Shown piece by piece: positions 22,801 through 35,493 of a stretch of DNA of 64,000 bases. The stretch is from positions 21,576,001-21,640,000 of the forward strand of contig CM075101.1 of assembly GCA_037576195.1 (NCBI GenBank), given 5' to 3'. The notes below the pieces were generated by a model. It was not told the DNA's origin. It ran no database searches and saw only the letters and a list, made by a program, of their open reading frames with translations. The translations under genes and the position numbers were made by a program. The DNA is from Phytoseiulus persimilis (lineage: Eukaryota; Arthropoda; Arachnida; Mesostigmata; Phytoseiidae). How positions within the stretch are numbered: the stretch's first letter is position 1; every line of letters starts with the position of its first letter.

Positions 22801-25800
22801 AGAAACTTGGCCGTTTGTTGTTGCGTTCCCTTCATCAGCCTTCACCGGAAGACTATGGCGCACTCGTAAGACGCGCTGACCTTTACCTCGCTCCCTAGTC
22901 TTCGCTTCCCCTCTCTCCCGAGCTCCTCCTTTGTCATTCCGCTTTCAGGGCAAATACGCAGGAAGCTCGCAAGAGTACTTTCTGGTTGCATCTCACGCGC
23001 CCGCTGGGTCGGCAACCTAACCAACCGGCAAAATGCGCGGAGCTTTCGCTGTCCTAACGACATGCGCAGGCGCCTCCTCTTTATGTTTTCTTTCCGTTTC
23101 ATTCTCCTGATGGCCGAAAGCCGCCTGGAAATTTTCTGAGCTCGCTCTCACAGCCGAGAACCTCTGCGCCCACTTCAAGCTTGGTCTTTGCGATGTTGGT
23201 TCGCTGTTGAGTTGGTTCTTTTTTTCTCTGTTTTATGCATAATTCATTTCATCCTGGCTTCTTCCGAGATCCAGGAGCGTTGAAAGCATCAGGCAAACCG
23301 TGCTTTCCCGGTTCGGTGGACCCGGGGCTCTACCCTGCCTGAGAGAACTGCTCTAGAGGCCGAAACCCAGGACAAGAAGGAGCAATTGCATGCCCGCTCA
23401 AGAAAGGAGTAATACATGAATTGGCGACCAAGTTCAGGAGTGAATTTGAATCTCCGAAAGTGAACCGTTCTCCGGGAGCGACCGTGCACATCTTTCTGTC
23501 AGAGTCTTCCGCCTGCCACTCGTATTAGAGCGCTTCGCCAATCAAGAAGTAGCTATTCTCAGTATACTCGTGGATCGGAGTCTCAAACGACCGTTTTTGA
23601 CAAAGTTCTCCCTTCTCGGGATACATGGAACTCTCATGAATCCGCAACTCTCCTGCCTAGAAAGATGATGAATCGGCGTCATCTGTTTGCGGAAATTATT
23701 TCGTAGTTGAAGTTCTCATCCGGGCTCGTTGTTTCATTCACGTTCTCCTCTATCTTCTCTTCTCACTAGCTCCGCTGCGAGGGTCTCCTTGCTCGAGAGG
23801 TCAGACGAAGGAACTCTTTCTTACGAGAGAAAAAAAACTCCGTTGGGTGAGCGTACCGCCCGCTCATCCGCCTTCCTGCTTACCCGCTTGCCCTACGCTC
23901 GCAAAGAGAACTAAGGGGTAATGTGGTTTTTATGCAAGCTTGTCGCGGAACAAAGGGGCCGCGGAGGAGACCGTACGAACGAATGAACGACCGACCGACC
24001 GACCCGAGGGAGGGAGGAAGGAAGGGACCAACCTACCTTCCGACGAGCAAAGAAACGCGCACCCCTCTAACACCACTCTTTCCACCCCCACGAACGAAGG
24101 GGGGACGGGATAAAAGAGAAGTGAGAATGAGAGGAGGAACGCACCAAAAGTAGCGCTACGATTCGAAGAGTAAACCTGAGACAGAAAGAAAAGTGAGCCT
24201 GCTAGCTTTCGTCTCCTGCCCGCACGGCATGGCAACTCAGGGACACAATGAGATGACGCGGCGCTCAGCAACCCTGGTTCAGGAGCAAACAGAGCGAGAG
24301 TGAAATCGCGAGGCTCCCTCACAGCAGAAAAGTAAAAATGGGAAGGAAGTCGGGAAGGAAGCACGCAGACAAGGAAGTTCGCTGGAAATGGCAGTTTTTG
24401 TCCTACCGACTGTCCATCGCCGGAACCGACTCAACGTTCTCATCCGTCCGCGATACTGTTTTTCCGTCGCAGCCGTTGTTGTCGCTGACGCCATTCAACC
24501 AAAGTGAGGTGACGGATCGAGTTTAGCGGGCTGAGTCTATTGTGTATTCAAGGAAGGGCTCGCTTCACAGACATTCTCAGTTTCTGAGTCGACAATTCCC
24601 CGTTGACGCAGAGGCCTCTCGAAGTGCGCCATGAGGAGACTTTCACTGTCGGAGCGAGCGAAATCGAGCGCGAGCGATCATCCAAAAGCTCCTGAGTGAT
24701 CCTGAAGGATTCGTAACAGCGAGTCTTTATCCGAACTCCAGTTTGACAAGGTTGAAGGCGGCTAGTTCAACTCTGCTGAGCTTGGATTCGGGTCGAGCGA
24801 GGTGACGAAGCCGACACTGCACCTCAGAAGGGAGCCTTTGACATCGCGCTGGCACTGGTCCGATGTGAGCTTCTCAAGGAGCGTTATTCGGGTCAACCAT
24901 TTCCGGAAATGATTCATCCGCTCGTCTGGGGGCAATTCGGTGCAGCCGTGATGTCAACAAGATGCGCTCACCCGATTGATGCGCGCATATTAGACCGCTT
25001 GGTGCTTACGACCATGATGAGGTACACGAACGAAGAAAACTCTCTCGCGCACGGCTGTCCTAACCAACTCCTGCGACTCATTAGAAGTTCCTACAATCGT
25101 CCCGGAAACAAGTAGGGAAAAATCATCGAATTTCACGAGAAATCTCGTCGTAACGGTGTTGAGCAGAATAGTTGCGCTGCCTGGCCGCGATAGCTGTTCT
25201 AAGAAGCTAGCGCAATTGTTGCGGGCATGCAAGCGACCACCGCAGTGGCCCCGACGACGAGGACGACGTTCATACCCTGCTGTAATTAATGTGATATGCT
25301 GCTATGAGAGCGCGGGGTCGTTACACGGCGTTTTCGTCGCGATCCCCGACAATGCTTTGAAGCAGTGTCAAAAGAAGACGACGAACGTTCTACTGCTTCT
25401 TCTCGGTTGCTTTGTTCCTCGTCTCTTCCGCTTCCTTCCCCCCTTTTTTCTACTCCAGTATTTTGTCGTGGCCGTCTGTGGAGGTAACAGGGGCTGTGAC
25501 GGCCGTAGCGCCACCGGTAGCCGTAGCAGAAGCTGAAAGCTCTTAAGTTCGGTCGTAGTTTACGAAGAATGAGAGCATACAAGAAGACAGGAAAAGAAGA
25601 GTGAGAGGATCAAAAGGAGTTAGGGAGCGGCGCTTGCCAACACTCGACTTTGAGCAAAACGACACGAGTCGTAACGCGATCCTCCTCCCTTGCCGGTAAC
25701 CGACTGTAGCTCTGACGTCAGCATTTCGCGACGACGCCGGAGCTGGCGTTTTCCATGCAACAATGATTCTGAGTTCGTTTTCCCCGATACCGTAAGAGGA

Positions 25801-26114
25801 AGTATCGGAAGAGCCCGCCTTGCACGGGTTTTTCCATGAGTTCTCGCTGAGAAAGTTCGCTGAGTTCTCGAGAAATTACGTTGAAGAACAACGCTGCCGA
25901 CTTGCAGACCAGTCATCGTCCCAGAGAACTGTGCTGCTCACGGCGATTTGTTCCACAAGTCACAGTTTCGATTTCAGATCCTCCAGGTGCCCCGTCCGCA
26001 AGAAACTTTTACAGGACTATAAAGCTACAATGACATAGATCGGAAATGTCGTCCTCCCCATGAACTCAAGCATTCGATATGATCTAACAGTGTCCCTTTC
26101 TCTTTCAATTACAG
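19896..26114. other. Stretch without a recognisable gene
   Basis: No protein family is seen. The frames of 190-225 codons around 20.3-21.0 kb overlap each other in several frames and are biased, so I regard them as chance. A 14-base T tract lies at 22114-22127. Nothing else of structural note was found. Confidence 0.45.
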
Positions 26115-26194
26115 TTCTATGGAGCGGCTCGAACGCTGTCTACATGCCGCTTCCACAGATGCAGGATGCCGGGAAGAAGTTCGTTTCATTGTAG
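26115..26194 (+). CDS. Possible terminal exon encoding a 25-residue C-terminus
   Basis: An unusually good acceptor (long pyrimidine tract then CAATTACAG, ending at 26114) precedes a frame, starting at its third base, of 25 codons and a TAG at 26192-26194. The peptide reads LWSGSNAVYMPLPQMQDAG then a short basic/hydrophobic end. The composition is credible for a protein C-terminus, but I cannot name a family and no upstream exon was found. Another frame (ATG at 26119) stays open longer but is less convincing in composition. Confidence 0.22.
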
Positions 26195-29100
26195 AACACA
26201 TGAGCTTGACGGCGCGACGCCTTATAAACTCGCTCTACAGGGTCCGGTGTAACAAGGTGGATTGCACCTCAGCATCTGGGCGATCTGTCCTGACACCGTG
26301 GCCGTTGTCGTTAGCGTTGACGTTGGCGTTTAGCTCGATCTTTGTCAGCTCTCAGCTGTTAGCAGCCATCAGATAATGCTCAACTGTGCTCGCATAGCCA
26401 ATAGAGACAACACGAGTAATCCAAGCAGCGCAATGATATTTTCTTCGAGTTGTTTTTATTATGGATTATGTATGGATTCAACTCCACTTGACGGAGCAAG
26501 CAAGCAAACGAAAGAATGAACAACCAACAAACCTTTACCACGATAACAAACGAGAGCAACCTCACCCGACCTGAATCGCACCGCAGTCGAATCCGACCCG
26601 GGAAAGCGTGGATCCTGAAGCGAAGTAATATTTCTGATTGCAAACACAAAGAGAGCGTGGGTCAAAATCGCTCTGAACCTAATTTGTCTTCACCCTCACT
26701 TCGATTCGGGCGGCGGCAGGAATCAGAAGACTCAACCTCAGGCATACAACGTCAACTCACCAACGCCTCCGACTCCTTTCGACAGTGCGGAAATCCCGGA
26801 AGGCAACTGTCCAATGAAAGCTGGAGAATCAACGCTCTGCGAGGAGGACAAGCAACAGTACAACGATTCGGAGTCTCGCTGCCGCAACCTTCATTTTCTC
26901 CCTTCACCATCCAACCCCCTCCCCGGACCCGCTTGTCCATACAATTCATCAATCAATGATACAAACATACAATCGAAAACTCATCCATCATAAGTCATTC
27001 ATCGATGCATCCTGAACTGTTTGCTGTTTGCGCATAACCGAAATCCATGTGTTCGGACGTGGTTTTTGGATGTTGTTGACGCTTTTATTCCTATCTACTA
27101 TATCTCCGGCTCTCGAGGCTCTGTAATCAACCACTCTCCGAATGAAGGATCGTCTCAGTCTTCGTCATCGATTTACTACTATCCTAAGATAGAATTATCA
27201 AGTATCGCAGCCATTGAATCAATTGCGAGAGCGTGAACGAATCTGGTATGCATTGATGGACCGAGCCCAAATGCTGCTTCCAAGATGGCGTGCTTCGATG
27301 TGCTTACATGCAGCGTTGACAAGCCATCGATCACCGGTCCGTGATCAAATTCTGTATCTAATTGTTAGGATGAATGTTTGTTCTGTTGAATACTGTCGGC
27401 GAGGGAGCCTAACGGGAAGGACAGCGGAATTTCCAGCCAACCGAAACACCGAATGAGTTTGACGGTCGGTAAGACAGCGGGAGCTGTTCATGGCGAAACT
27501 GTTTTGCCTGAGACTGTCTATGGCTGACAGAACCCACTCATGCCTACCTCACAGTAACAGCCCAGTTTTTCCTACGATATTGTGTAACGATGAAGAGACT
27601 TAGGTATTCGTGATGAGCTCACGATGCGTGAGCTCCCTCAGGGCAAGAAATAGTTCATTTCACACCTGTGGGGTATCAGCGCAAACATCTACCGGATATC
27701 AGTATCCATGGCTCCGAGAATTGTGATCTTCCTGTAACAGACTGAGTTCTCTATTCGTACGTCGCCGTTCCGAGTCCGAGCCATGAGAAGCCGCTTGTGC
27801 GCATCAGGATAATCCACGCTCAAAGGCATGAATGATTCCATCTCGATGATATCTCCCTCGAAATTCTCCCATCATGCACGCTCCCGGAACGCTCGGCTTT
27901 CGTTTCTCCGATGCGAACCCTCGATAACATCCGCAAGTGCTTCGGAAAGAGCCGTGGGATACACTGTAATCAAGGTGGTAGCTGTAGAGCGGAGGTGGGC
28001 ACGGAGCGGCCCCCGCACTATGTCGCCCACCCCTGCTGTAGAGGAAAAAGTGATACACACAAACTATAGATGTAGATCGACCATGATCCTTATTCTTTAC
28101 CCGTTCGCTGTCTTGAATGATGGCGGGCGACGCGCGTCCAAGAGTACTGAAAAGTCAAAACCTCTCAACTTATGGGGTGATGACTTCTATAGACACCGTT
28201 CACATTTAGATTAGAGTTCAGTTCGGGAAGTATCTTTCTCCGTATGCGGCAATCAGATGATGCTTCGAGGGGTGCGCCACATTGGTTGGTGTTTCATTCA
28301 TTGTTGGAATTCCATAAGTAATTACTTCCCGGTTACTGAGATCAGTTCCACTTGACTTTATCAAAATCGAGTTTCGGATACTCTGACGGTGTTCTTCGAC
28401 GCTTCAATCGCGGAATGTGGGACGAACCGATAAACTTGAGTGATACTCATGCATCCGACCTTTGAGCAGCTTGTGCAGATGATCCCCCGCGTGGTTTTCC
28501 GGAAACAAGCCGATAACGATATTTTTATCATTGAAGATAAGCGTATATATGGGGAACTATGAAGATAATATTCGGCGAGGTTATAGTTTTCTCCGGTGGG
28601 TGATATTCATGTTCCATAAACTGCTTGTAGATTCATCTGCTTCATATCAGGCTGCTCAAAGGAACGTTTCAGATGTGCATCCAGTTCTAATTGTGCGCCG
28701 AGTTGCCGTCAGGTTGATATGCAAGTTTGGCGCCGCTCGCTAGCATCTGTGCGAGCTACGGAGATGGGTCTTCGAAGACGAAGAAGACTCGACCATTTGT
28801 GTTGGTATTTATACGAGTGAACCGATAGTCGAGTCAGAATATTTCGGCTTCGAACAAAAGGCAATATAGCGGATGAGAGAAATTTTATACTAGATATGAA
28901 GCTTGGTTCCCTTGTGGAAGGCTCGCATGGACTATGATTCTACCCCTGTGTGGGTTCTTTCCAAATCAACGATGAAAAACTTGGCCTGATGAATACAAAA
29001 AGTCAACATCTGTGGGAGGGCTACGAAGGTGCTTTGTTGCTGGGACTTTTTTACATTCTCCTGCAATTTTCCTCTTCCTACAGAGCGCCGCTTGGAAATA

Positions 29101-32100
29101 ATGTCGATCATAGGTGACGGGAAGAGGAAACACGAAGCCTGAATATGTTCAAGGTCCGGAAATGGTCTCGCTGAGAGATTCGAGCTCAGGGCAAACCTTG
29201 GATTGTTCTTCCGAACAGCGTCTCCCTTATTACGATGCAGTTTTCCTCGCTGGAACAAAAATCATTATCCATATATTTGCACAGTGGTGTCGGTAGCACT
29301 TTGGTTCAGAATGATTCTTTCCCCTTTATTCACCATTTCCGCATTTTACTTTACGTTATATTTCATATTTTGTATGTAGTGAGAGAAACGAAAATAAATA
29401 TCGACTTCATTTTCTTTACTTCCTTCGTTATTCGTTTTTGCTCATTTGTCCCCAGCTTCGTCCAGCTCCAGAGGTGTGCCCTCCAACATTTTCATTTGAT
29501 CCCCCCATGTCTTGCGAGGCGGAGGCTCTTCGTCGGAAGTCCTCGAGATACGTTCCCGCATTCACGATCCATAGTCGGATATGGCAAAGGGAGTTCTCTC
29601 GTCGGGAATCCCTTCGGAATGGGCGGATCAGAGATAAGATCGGCACCAGCACGATTTTTTCGTCGATTTCGGGGATCTTTGAGGCAGTTCTTACGATCCT
29701 CGTTAGCTTTTTTGCTCGATGATAGCGTAAAGGCCTCGGGGTCGTTTGATTTTGTATACAAGATTTCGATCTGTACAGTGATGGGTAGATAGGATGTCTG
29801 TAATGCTTCCGACGCTCTTCACAAAAGCTGAAGCTTATCTCAGTCGCCGGATCGAGGTGTTCAAAGGCTATGAGTTAAGTCGCCACAACCAGCAGTCTCC
29901 GTAGAGTTGAGGATCGCAGCTCACAAGCAGCTGCAGATTGGGACAGCCATCCGCTGTCCTCCCGTTTCGGCGTCTCGGCTATCTGCATACTTTACTCATT
30001 CGAGATGACGGCATTTTCTGTATGAATACGATGACAACACATGGAAACATGAGACGAAGAGCATGAGAGAGGAACCCGAAATGAGCGTGAACCGAAGAGA
30101 TGAATTGTGATTCATAGGTTGATTTACGCCTGACTGAAGACACGATAGACATTTATGAAAAATAATACTGATGGAAGCTTGGAACGTGTATAGTGGTGAT
30201 GAGATATTACGTGATACTCGCCTGCTGCCCTGGTGTATGTTTTCCTCGGGGAGCTATTAAGTCTAGAGCGAACGCCTATTCCTTCCGACAAACTCCTTCT
30301 CTCGGGTTCCCTATCGTCAATATCGACTCCGATTTCGAGAGACGAACCCAATGGTTAGGAAAGCAAGAAAGCAGACATCAATGAGCTCCGAACTAGAAGA
30401 CTGTTCGTAGTCGGGTATGACAGCCTCGATGAAGAACATCTTTAGCGTTACGAGTGAGTTAGGGAAGCTATCTGATTGACTTGACGAGAAAGATGAACAA
30501 GGGACGCTTTCTGGTAATAAAAGAAGGCTTGAACAGAGTGCAATAATAATATTAGGAGCATCAAGTCTGCCGACGAAGCGAGAAATTACGAGTACGAGAT
30601 GAGCAATTACATGGATACTGAGATAGAGGAAAAATCAAAACCCTTGCTGGGGATTATTGGAAAGAAAGTTGCCTGCAGACGACAATTCTTGTTGTGGCTC
30701 AACAACCACCTTCAGTGGAGACTGTGGAAATCGAACCACCTCCTCTATGCAGCAATAGACAGATAGCGGATGTTTACAAGAAGCAAACCGTGCCAAAGTG
30801 ATTGATCATCGTAGGTACGAGTATGGATCGAAAAGAAGCAATCTATAAATTGAGCTCTGTATGATTGAGTGAATCTCTGGTCGGCTGGTTGATTGGTTGT
30901 TTGTTTGATTGATTGACTGATTGATCGGCCGATGGTTCGTTTGTTTGTTCCTTTGACCGAGCGACTCAACTAATTGATGGGTTGCCGGGAAACCTAAACT
31001 ATCGGCTCTTTGACCGACCTTATGATCATCTGAATTGGAGAGAAATGGCACGGTGTGCTTCGGAAATACCTCGACATGTTGGAAGATCTGGGAGGCTCCA
31101 TGGTGAAGCCCCAATCATTTGTTTTCAAGATTTGTCGTAAGACACGCAAAGCTCGTGTGTTATGCCGGTTCGGAACTGTGGCGAGTGATGGACCTGATGA
31201 TTTGCAATGGCTCACTCTATTGGCACAAAAGGACCCCGAACGATTCAAGCCAAGTCTGCTTGTTCTGCGCCGCTATGCGCTGGTCGTTTCAACTCAACGA
31301 CAACCTATGAACTCGATGTAAACCCGTTTCTCCGCATAACAGTTGCGATTCAGATTCTTGAGCCATCTTTGATCCTATAAAAGTCTCACAGTGGGTTCTC
31401 GAACAAAACGAGGACGCCTCCCATCTCGAAGTTCCTGGCGAATAATGAGAAACGTCTTGCGCCTCTGAATGCGCCATGGCCGCGCCGAATGAGGGACAGA
31501 TATCGGGAATCACACGAGCCGACGACGTCAATCAAAAGACACACCACCTAAAAAGCTGAACGCGGTTGTTGGCGCCAGGAAAACACACGTTGAGTGGAAC
31601 ACGTCACAAACGACGGATGACAGGAGCATGACGAGAATAATGAAGATGAATGAGAAGAAGGAGGTTGAAAACAAATTGTAAAATATATTTCATCAAGTTT
31701 TTTCTCTTTTTTCCAATAAACCTCTTTTTTAACACAAACAGAAAATTGTCTTACATTCATCCTTAACGGTTGGCTCGGCTAGAACGGACAACCACGCCTG
31801 GGGCTTCCAACGGTGTTGCCACCGTTCCACGGTATATACCAGGGGTATCTCATTCAAATATTCCTGAGAAAGGCGGAAGATTTCAAGGCTGAACATCAAG
31901 AAGGGATAGCTGAATTTCTATGTAGGTCATCGAACGAAACAAATTTCGAAGCCGAAGATCATTCCGATGTGCTCACATGCCTGAACCACACTTCGAGCGT
32001 TCTCTCACGACCAGATCCAGCTGGCCTGAGACCGAAACTAGCGAGACTCCGCATACGAACACTCTCTGAAGGTCTTCCGGCCCGTCCGTCCGATTCAGCT

Positions 32101-32339
32101 GCATGACACACCGATCAGCAAACATATTCCAAAGGATTTGATAAAGGACTCTGGCGCGTCGACCGTATTAGGAGTCGTAAGGACTCAATAGCATGGTTAC
32201 CACTCCCTCCAAGTCCGTGATCGTTGGCTCTTCTTTCTCGCCTGTCCCCGGAAAGGCGTCTACGCGGCACACCCGGGTGGAGGCGCGATGAAGCCAATAC
32301 CAGAATCCATGACGATTCCTCTCAGCAACTCTGTATTTT
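26195..32339. other. AT-richer stretch without a recognisable gene
   Basis: GC falls compared with the first 26 kb. No domain was recognised. A plus-strand frame at 31055-31321 and a minus-strand frame at 30994-31248 overlap each other and neither has support. A degenerate TTGA/TTTG repeat lies at 30870-30960. Confidence 0.45.
30870..30960. repeat. Degenerate ATTG/TTTG tetranucleotide repeat
   Basis: A run of GATT, GGTT, TGTT and GATTGATT units, broken by CGGCCGATGG, forms an old, diverged simple repeat. The minus-strand reading (CAAT/AATC) gives an Asn/Gln/Ser-rich frame that is an artefact. Confidence 0.7.
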
Positions 32340-32654
32340 TTACTCGCTCTGCCGAAGCTTGACGACCTGGGTTTTCTGATCGGGATTGATTCTAGCTGCA
32401 ACGATGTCCGAGCGGCCGATTTTGTCACAGATTGACTTAAAGGTCGTTTCGTTGGCCGCTCCGAGTTGCGCGGGGTCTTTTCCGTACCCGATGCGTCCGG
32501 AGGCGTAGCCAAGCCGTGCGTCGGTTAGACCGCACTGCTGTAAGGGTGGCTCTCCGTTAAGCAAGTTAGATACCTCGGCACCCCACATCTCAGATATTCT
32601 TCGAAAGATATCGTTATCGAGCAGAGTGGACGAACGGCGATCGTGAGTATTCAA
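32340..32654 (-). CDS. Unassigned minus-strand frame with coding-like composition
   Basis: A frame of about 104 codons ends at TGA near 32340. It begins without an ATG (the first available start would be TTG), so if real it is a last exon or a fragment. The peptide has mixed hydrophobic, acidic and basic residues without bias, for example LLNGEPPLQQCGLTDARLGY and KSICDKIGRSDIVAARI, which sets it apart from most frames in the region. I do not recognise the family. It could be a remnant of a mobile or viral element or an orphan exon. The upstream acceptor sequences are poor. Confidence 0.22.
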   Translation of the reverse strand: MNTHDRRSSTLLDNDIFRRISEMWGAEVSNLLNGEPPLQQCGLTDARLGYASGRIGYGKDPAQLGAANETTFKSICDKIGRSDIVAARINPDQKTQVVKLRQSE

Positions 32655-35489
32655 GATATTCTCAAGCTCTTATCTGACTGAAGGAGCCAACGCTGAGAGA
32701 AATCTCACGATCGAAACGCCTTGCTTCTGGACAAGCGATAAGATCCATCTAAAGCTACGAAGTCCGGGTATTATCCATTGATTATCGACCATCAATCCAT
32801 GGGTCGACGCGTGGATAGATTGCTGGATTATGCATTATTGCCATGGAAACAAATAAACCCAGCCATCAAAGGCTCATCCATCCATCTCCCTAAATGGATA
32901 GGTGGGAGGTATGAGATGACGAATGCCTGAACTTCCTAGCTCTAGTTCTAGCATTGACGATATCTAGGGGGTGACCTGTCACGATGTCGCCCGGAATGTG
33001 GGATTCTCATCGTTCTTTCCAGTTTCGAATGGGTTCCATCTGTGATGGTTCGTTCCACCCAGACGAGCGTTCAGAATCGAGAACAAGTTTTATCCATGCC
33101 GGGACCATTCCATTCGGATGCAGGTGATGTCCCGTGAGTCTTAGCTTCTAGATTCTCGTTCCTGTTTTCCGAGATCTCGAGCCATAGAGGAACTCGTTCT
33201 GGAGGAAACAAACTTGCCATTGCCCCGCAAGTTGACGATAGGTACACCTTTCAAGTTCCTCGCGAATTTCCAGTGTCTGGGTGTTCAGATTCATAGACTT
33301 GGGAATGAGGTGCCCGCGTGCCGGAGCCTTTCCTCTGATCTCCCAGTAACGGTTGTCTCCCATCACGTATTTTGCTCGCATCGGGGCCCAAGGATTCCTA
33401 GTGATCCAACCCTGCGCCACAGCTTGGAGGATGATCATGTGACATGCGGCTCACCCGGGGATTCGTAATTTCAAATTGATTGGGGAAGAGCTCACGCTTC
33501 GCGTCCGATGGCGTCACAGGATCTTCGCTCATTGCCGTTTGGGTGAAGCGGCTGCCGATAGTCAGACTCAAGCACGATACGGGAAAAAGTCGCCAACAGC
33601 TCGTATCGAGGCTGGAATCTGCCATGCTGATGGGGCTCTCAATCATGGAGCGCTCGGTCCAGTCTCTAATTTTGTGCTACCCGGATAAGTATCCGGAATG
33701 GTCCCTAAGAATCATGAGGAGGGAGCTCGGATTTTCGCCTGAACTCCGAGAAACCCACTCCGTCGTCATGGGACTTGTCTGATGCGGCTCGGAATGCCGA
33801 GTCCTCAAGCGGTGACCTCCGAGCGATAACGGCGACCATTGATCTCCGCTTTCAGAGGGGATTCCGGAATCCCGGAGCGATTTCGCTTAATGGATTCGCG
33901 CTCAAACGTCGACAAAATCGCAAGCCATCAGCCAATCAGAAAGCGGTAGTGCCGCTCACTTTGGATCTAGTTAGAGCAGAGAGTTCCGGCGACCGCGTCA
34001 CATGGACACCAAGGCGAGTTGCCGAGAGTAAACTCGGCTGTTTCGGCTCGATTGTTGTAACAGTGCACTGGGCTGCAAATAAGGATCGCTGTTTGTCGGC
34101 ACTTATGTCACCTTAAATCGATCACGGATCTCATATCTTCCTAGAATCGAGTTCTAAGTCACCCGTCTGCAGGCCTGCGGACCCCGGACTTGAATCTCTC
34201 AGCGGCGAGCGATCACTCATCGAGGTGTGTTTGAAGCAATGCTGGTGCGAAACCTCTTTCAGATTCGGTTCCTTCATTCTGAACGTTGATTCCGAGGCTG
34301 GAATCTGTGGAATGCACTCGATTCCGAGAAGAGTTTCGGCTGCGCTCGACCAGGGAGGAAGTTTCCTGAGGAACGAGCTCGTCAGCCAAGATCGAAGCCG
34401 TCCACGGGACGTGACACTGCTCTTGGAAATTGACACGACCGGTATCCGGATCTCCAGATGCATGTAATGCCGTGTTCCAGTTCCCCAGTGAGACGTTCGC
34501 ATGGGTTTGGACCTCGAGGGAGATCCTGTACGGTTACCTAAGCGTTCGACTGTGGCTGTTAATCTTCTTTATCATCGTATGACTGAATTAGCTCAAGTGA
34601 CTCGCTGGAAGTGTTTTGGAATCTCCGCTGAGCGGAAAGCGGCTGGATTTTACGCAGCTGCTCGCTCTCCAGGAACCACGTTTGCATTGTCTCGGCTCAT
34701 TCCATCTAAGTACGACTCGATTTCCTTGAATACATTCGGACTTTTTCCGAGTCGCTTTCGGTCTGGCGGACGACTTTTTATCCATCATGCCGCGATCGCG
34801 TGGCAGTGTTCGTCGCAACTGGGCTATTTAAAATCAAGGGGCGACTACTCCAGCGTGAATCGACCCACAGGATGTCGTGCGATATCGTGTTGAGTTAAGA
34901 ATCTACGATTCCCGGTTCGCTCGTGCACTTATCATGCTGGGAATTCATCTCGAGCGGATCGTCCGGACTCATTCGGAAAAACGCTGCGAATCGGAGCAAA
35001 GCTCCTCCTTCCGCTCGGATGCAGCTGGAATTCGAAGACCTAAGTACTGCAGAGCTAGGCGCAGGATGTGTTGCGCGACGAACTTAGGCCAGGCGGACCG
35101 TGTAGACCGGTATTGTGAGGCGTTAGTGGAATATTGTTGCAGATTAGTCCGATCGATTCCGAGTTCTACTCAAGCATGGGCATCGACTTGTTTGCCGTTT
35201 GACGTTTTGAAACGAACCGAGTCTCGGATTTCTCCAAATGAAAACAACGCCGCGTCGGCGGCGTCTGATTCTCCTCCGGCGCGAAGTTATCCTTTCGTCG
35301 GTGATTCACTCGGTAAAGAATATCGTGCTCTCGGAGCATGGCTTCCGGAATGATCAGTTTTACGGAGATTCTTCCCCAGCCCCTATCTCGAACGCTTCCC
35401 ACGAAACCTTACGCGACTCTCTCGATATGTCTCGAGGCTCCCGCCCCAAACTCCGAGCTATATATGATAACAGCGACTTTCGATTGCAG
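32655..35489. other. Upstream region of the BTB gene, no recognisable exon
   Basis: No protein domain was recognised. The acceptor at 35483-35489 implies that a 5' untranslated exon and promoter of the BTB/zinc-finger gene lie somewhere upstream, but I could not place them from sequence. Confidence 0.4.
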
Positions 35490-35493
35490 CGCC

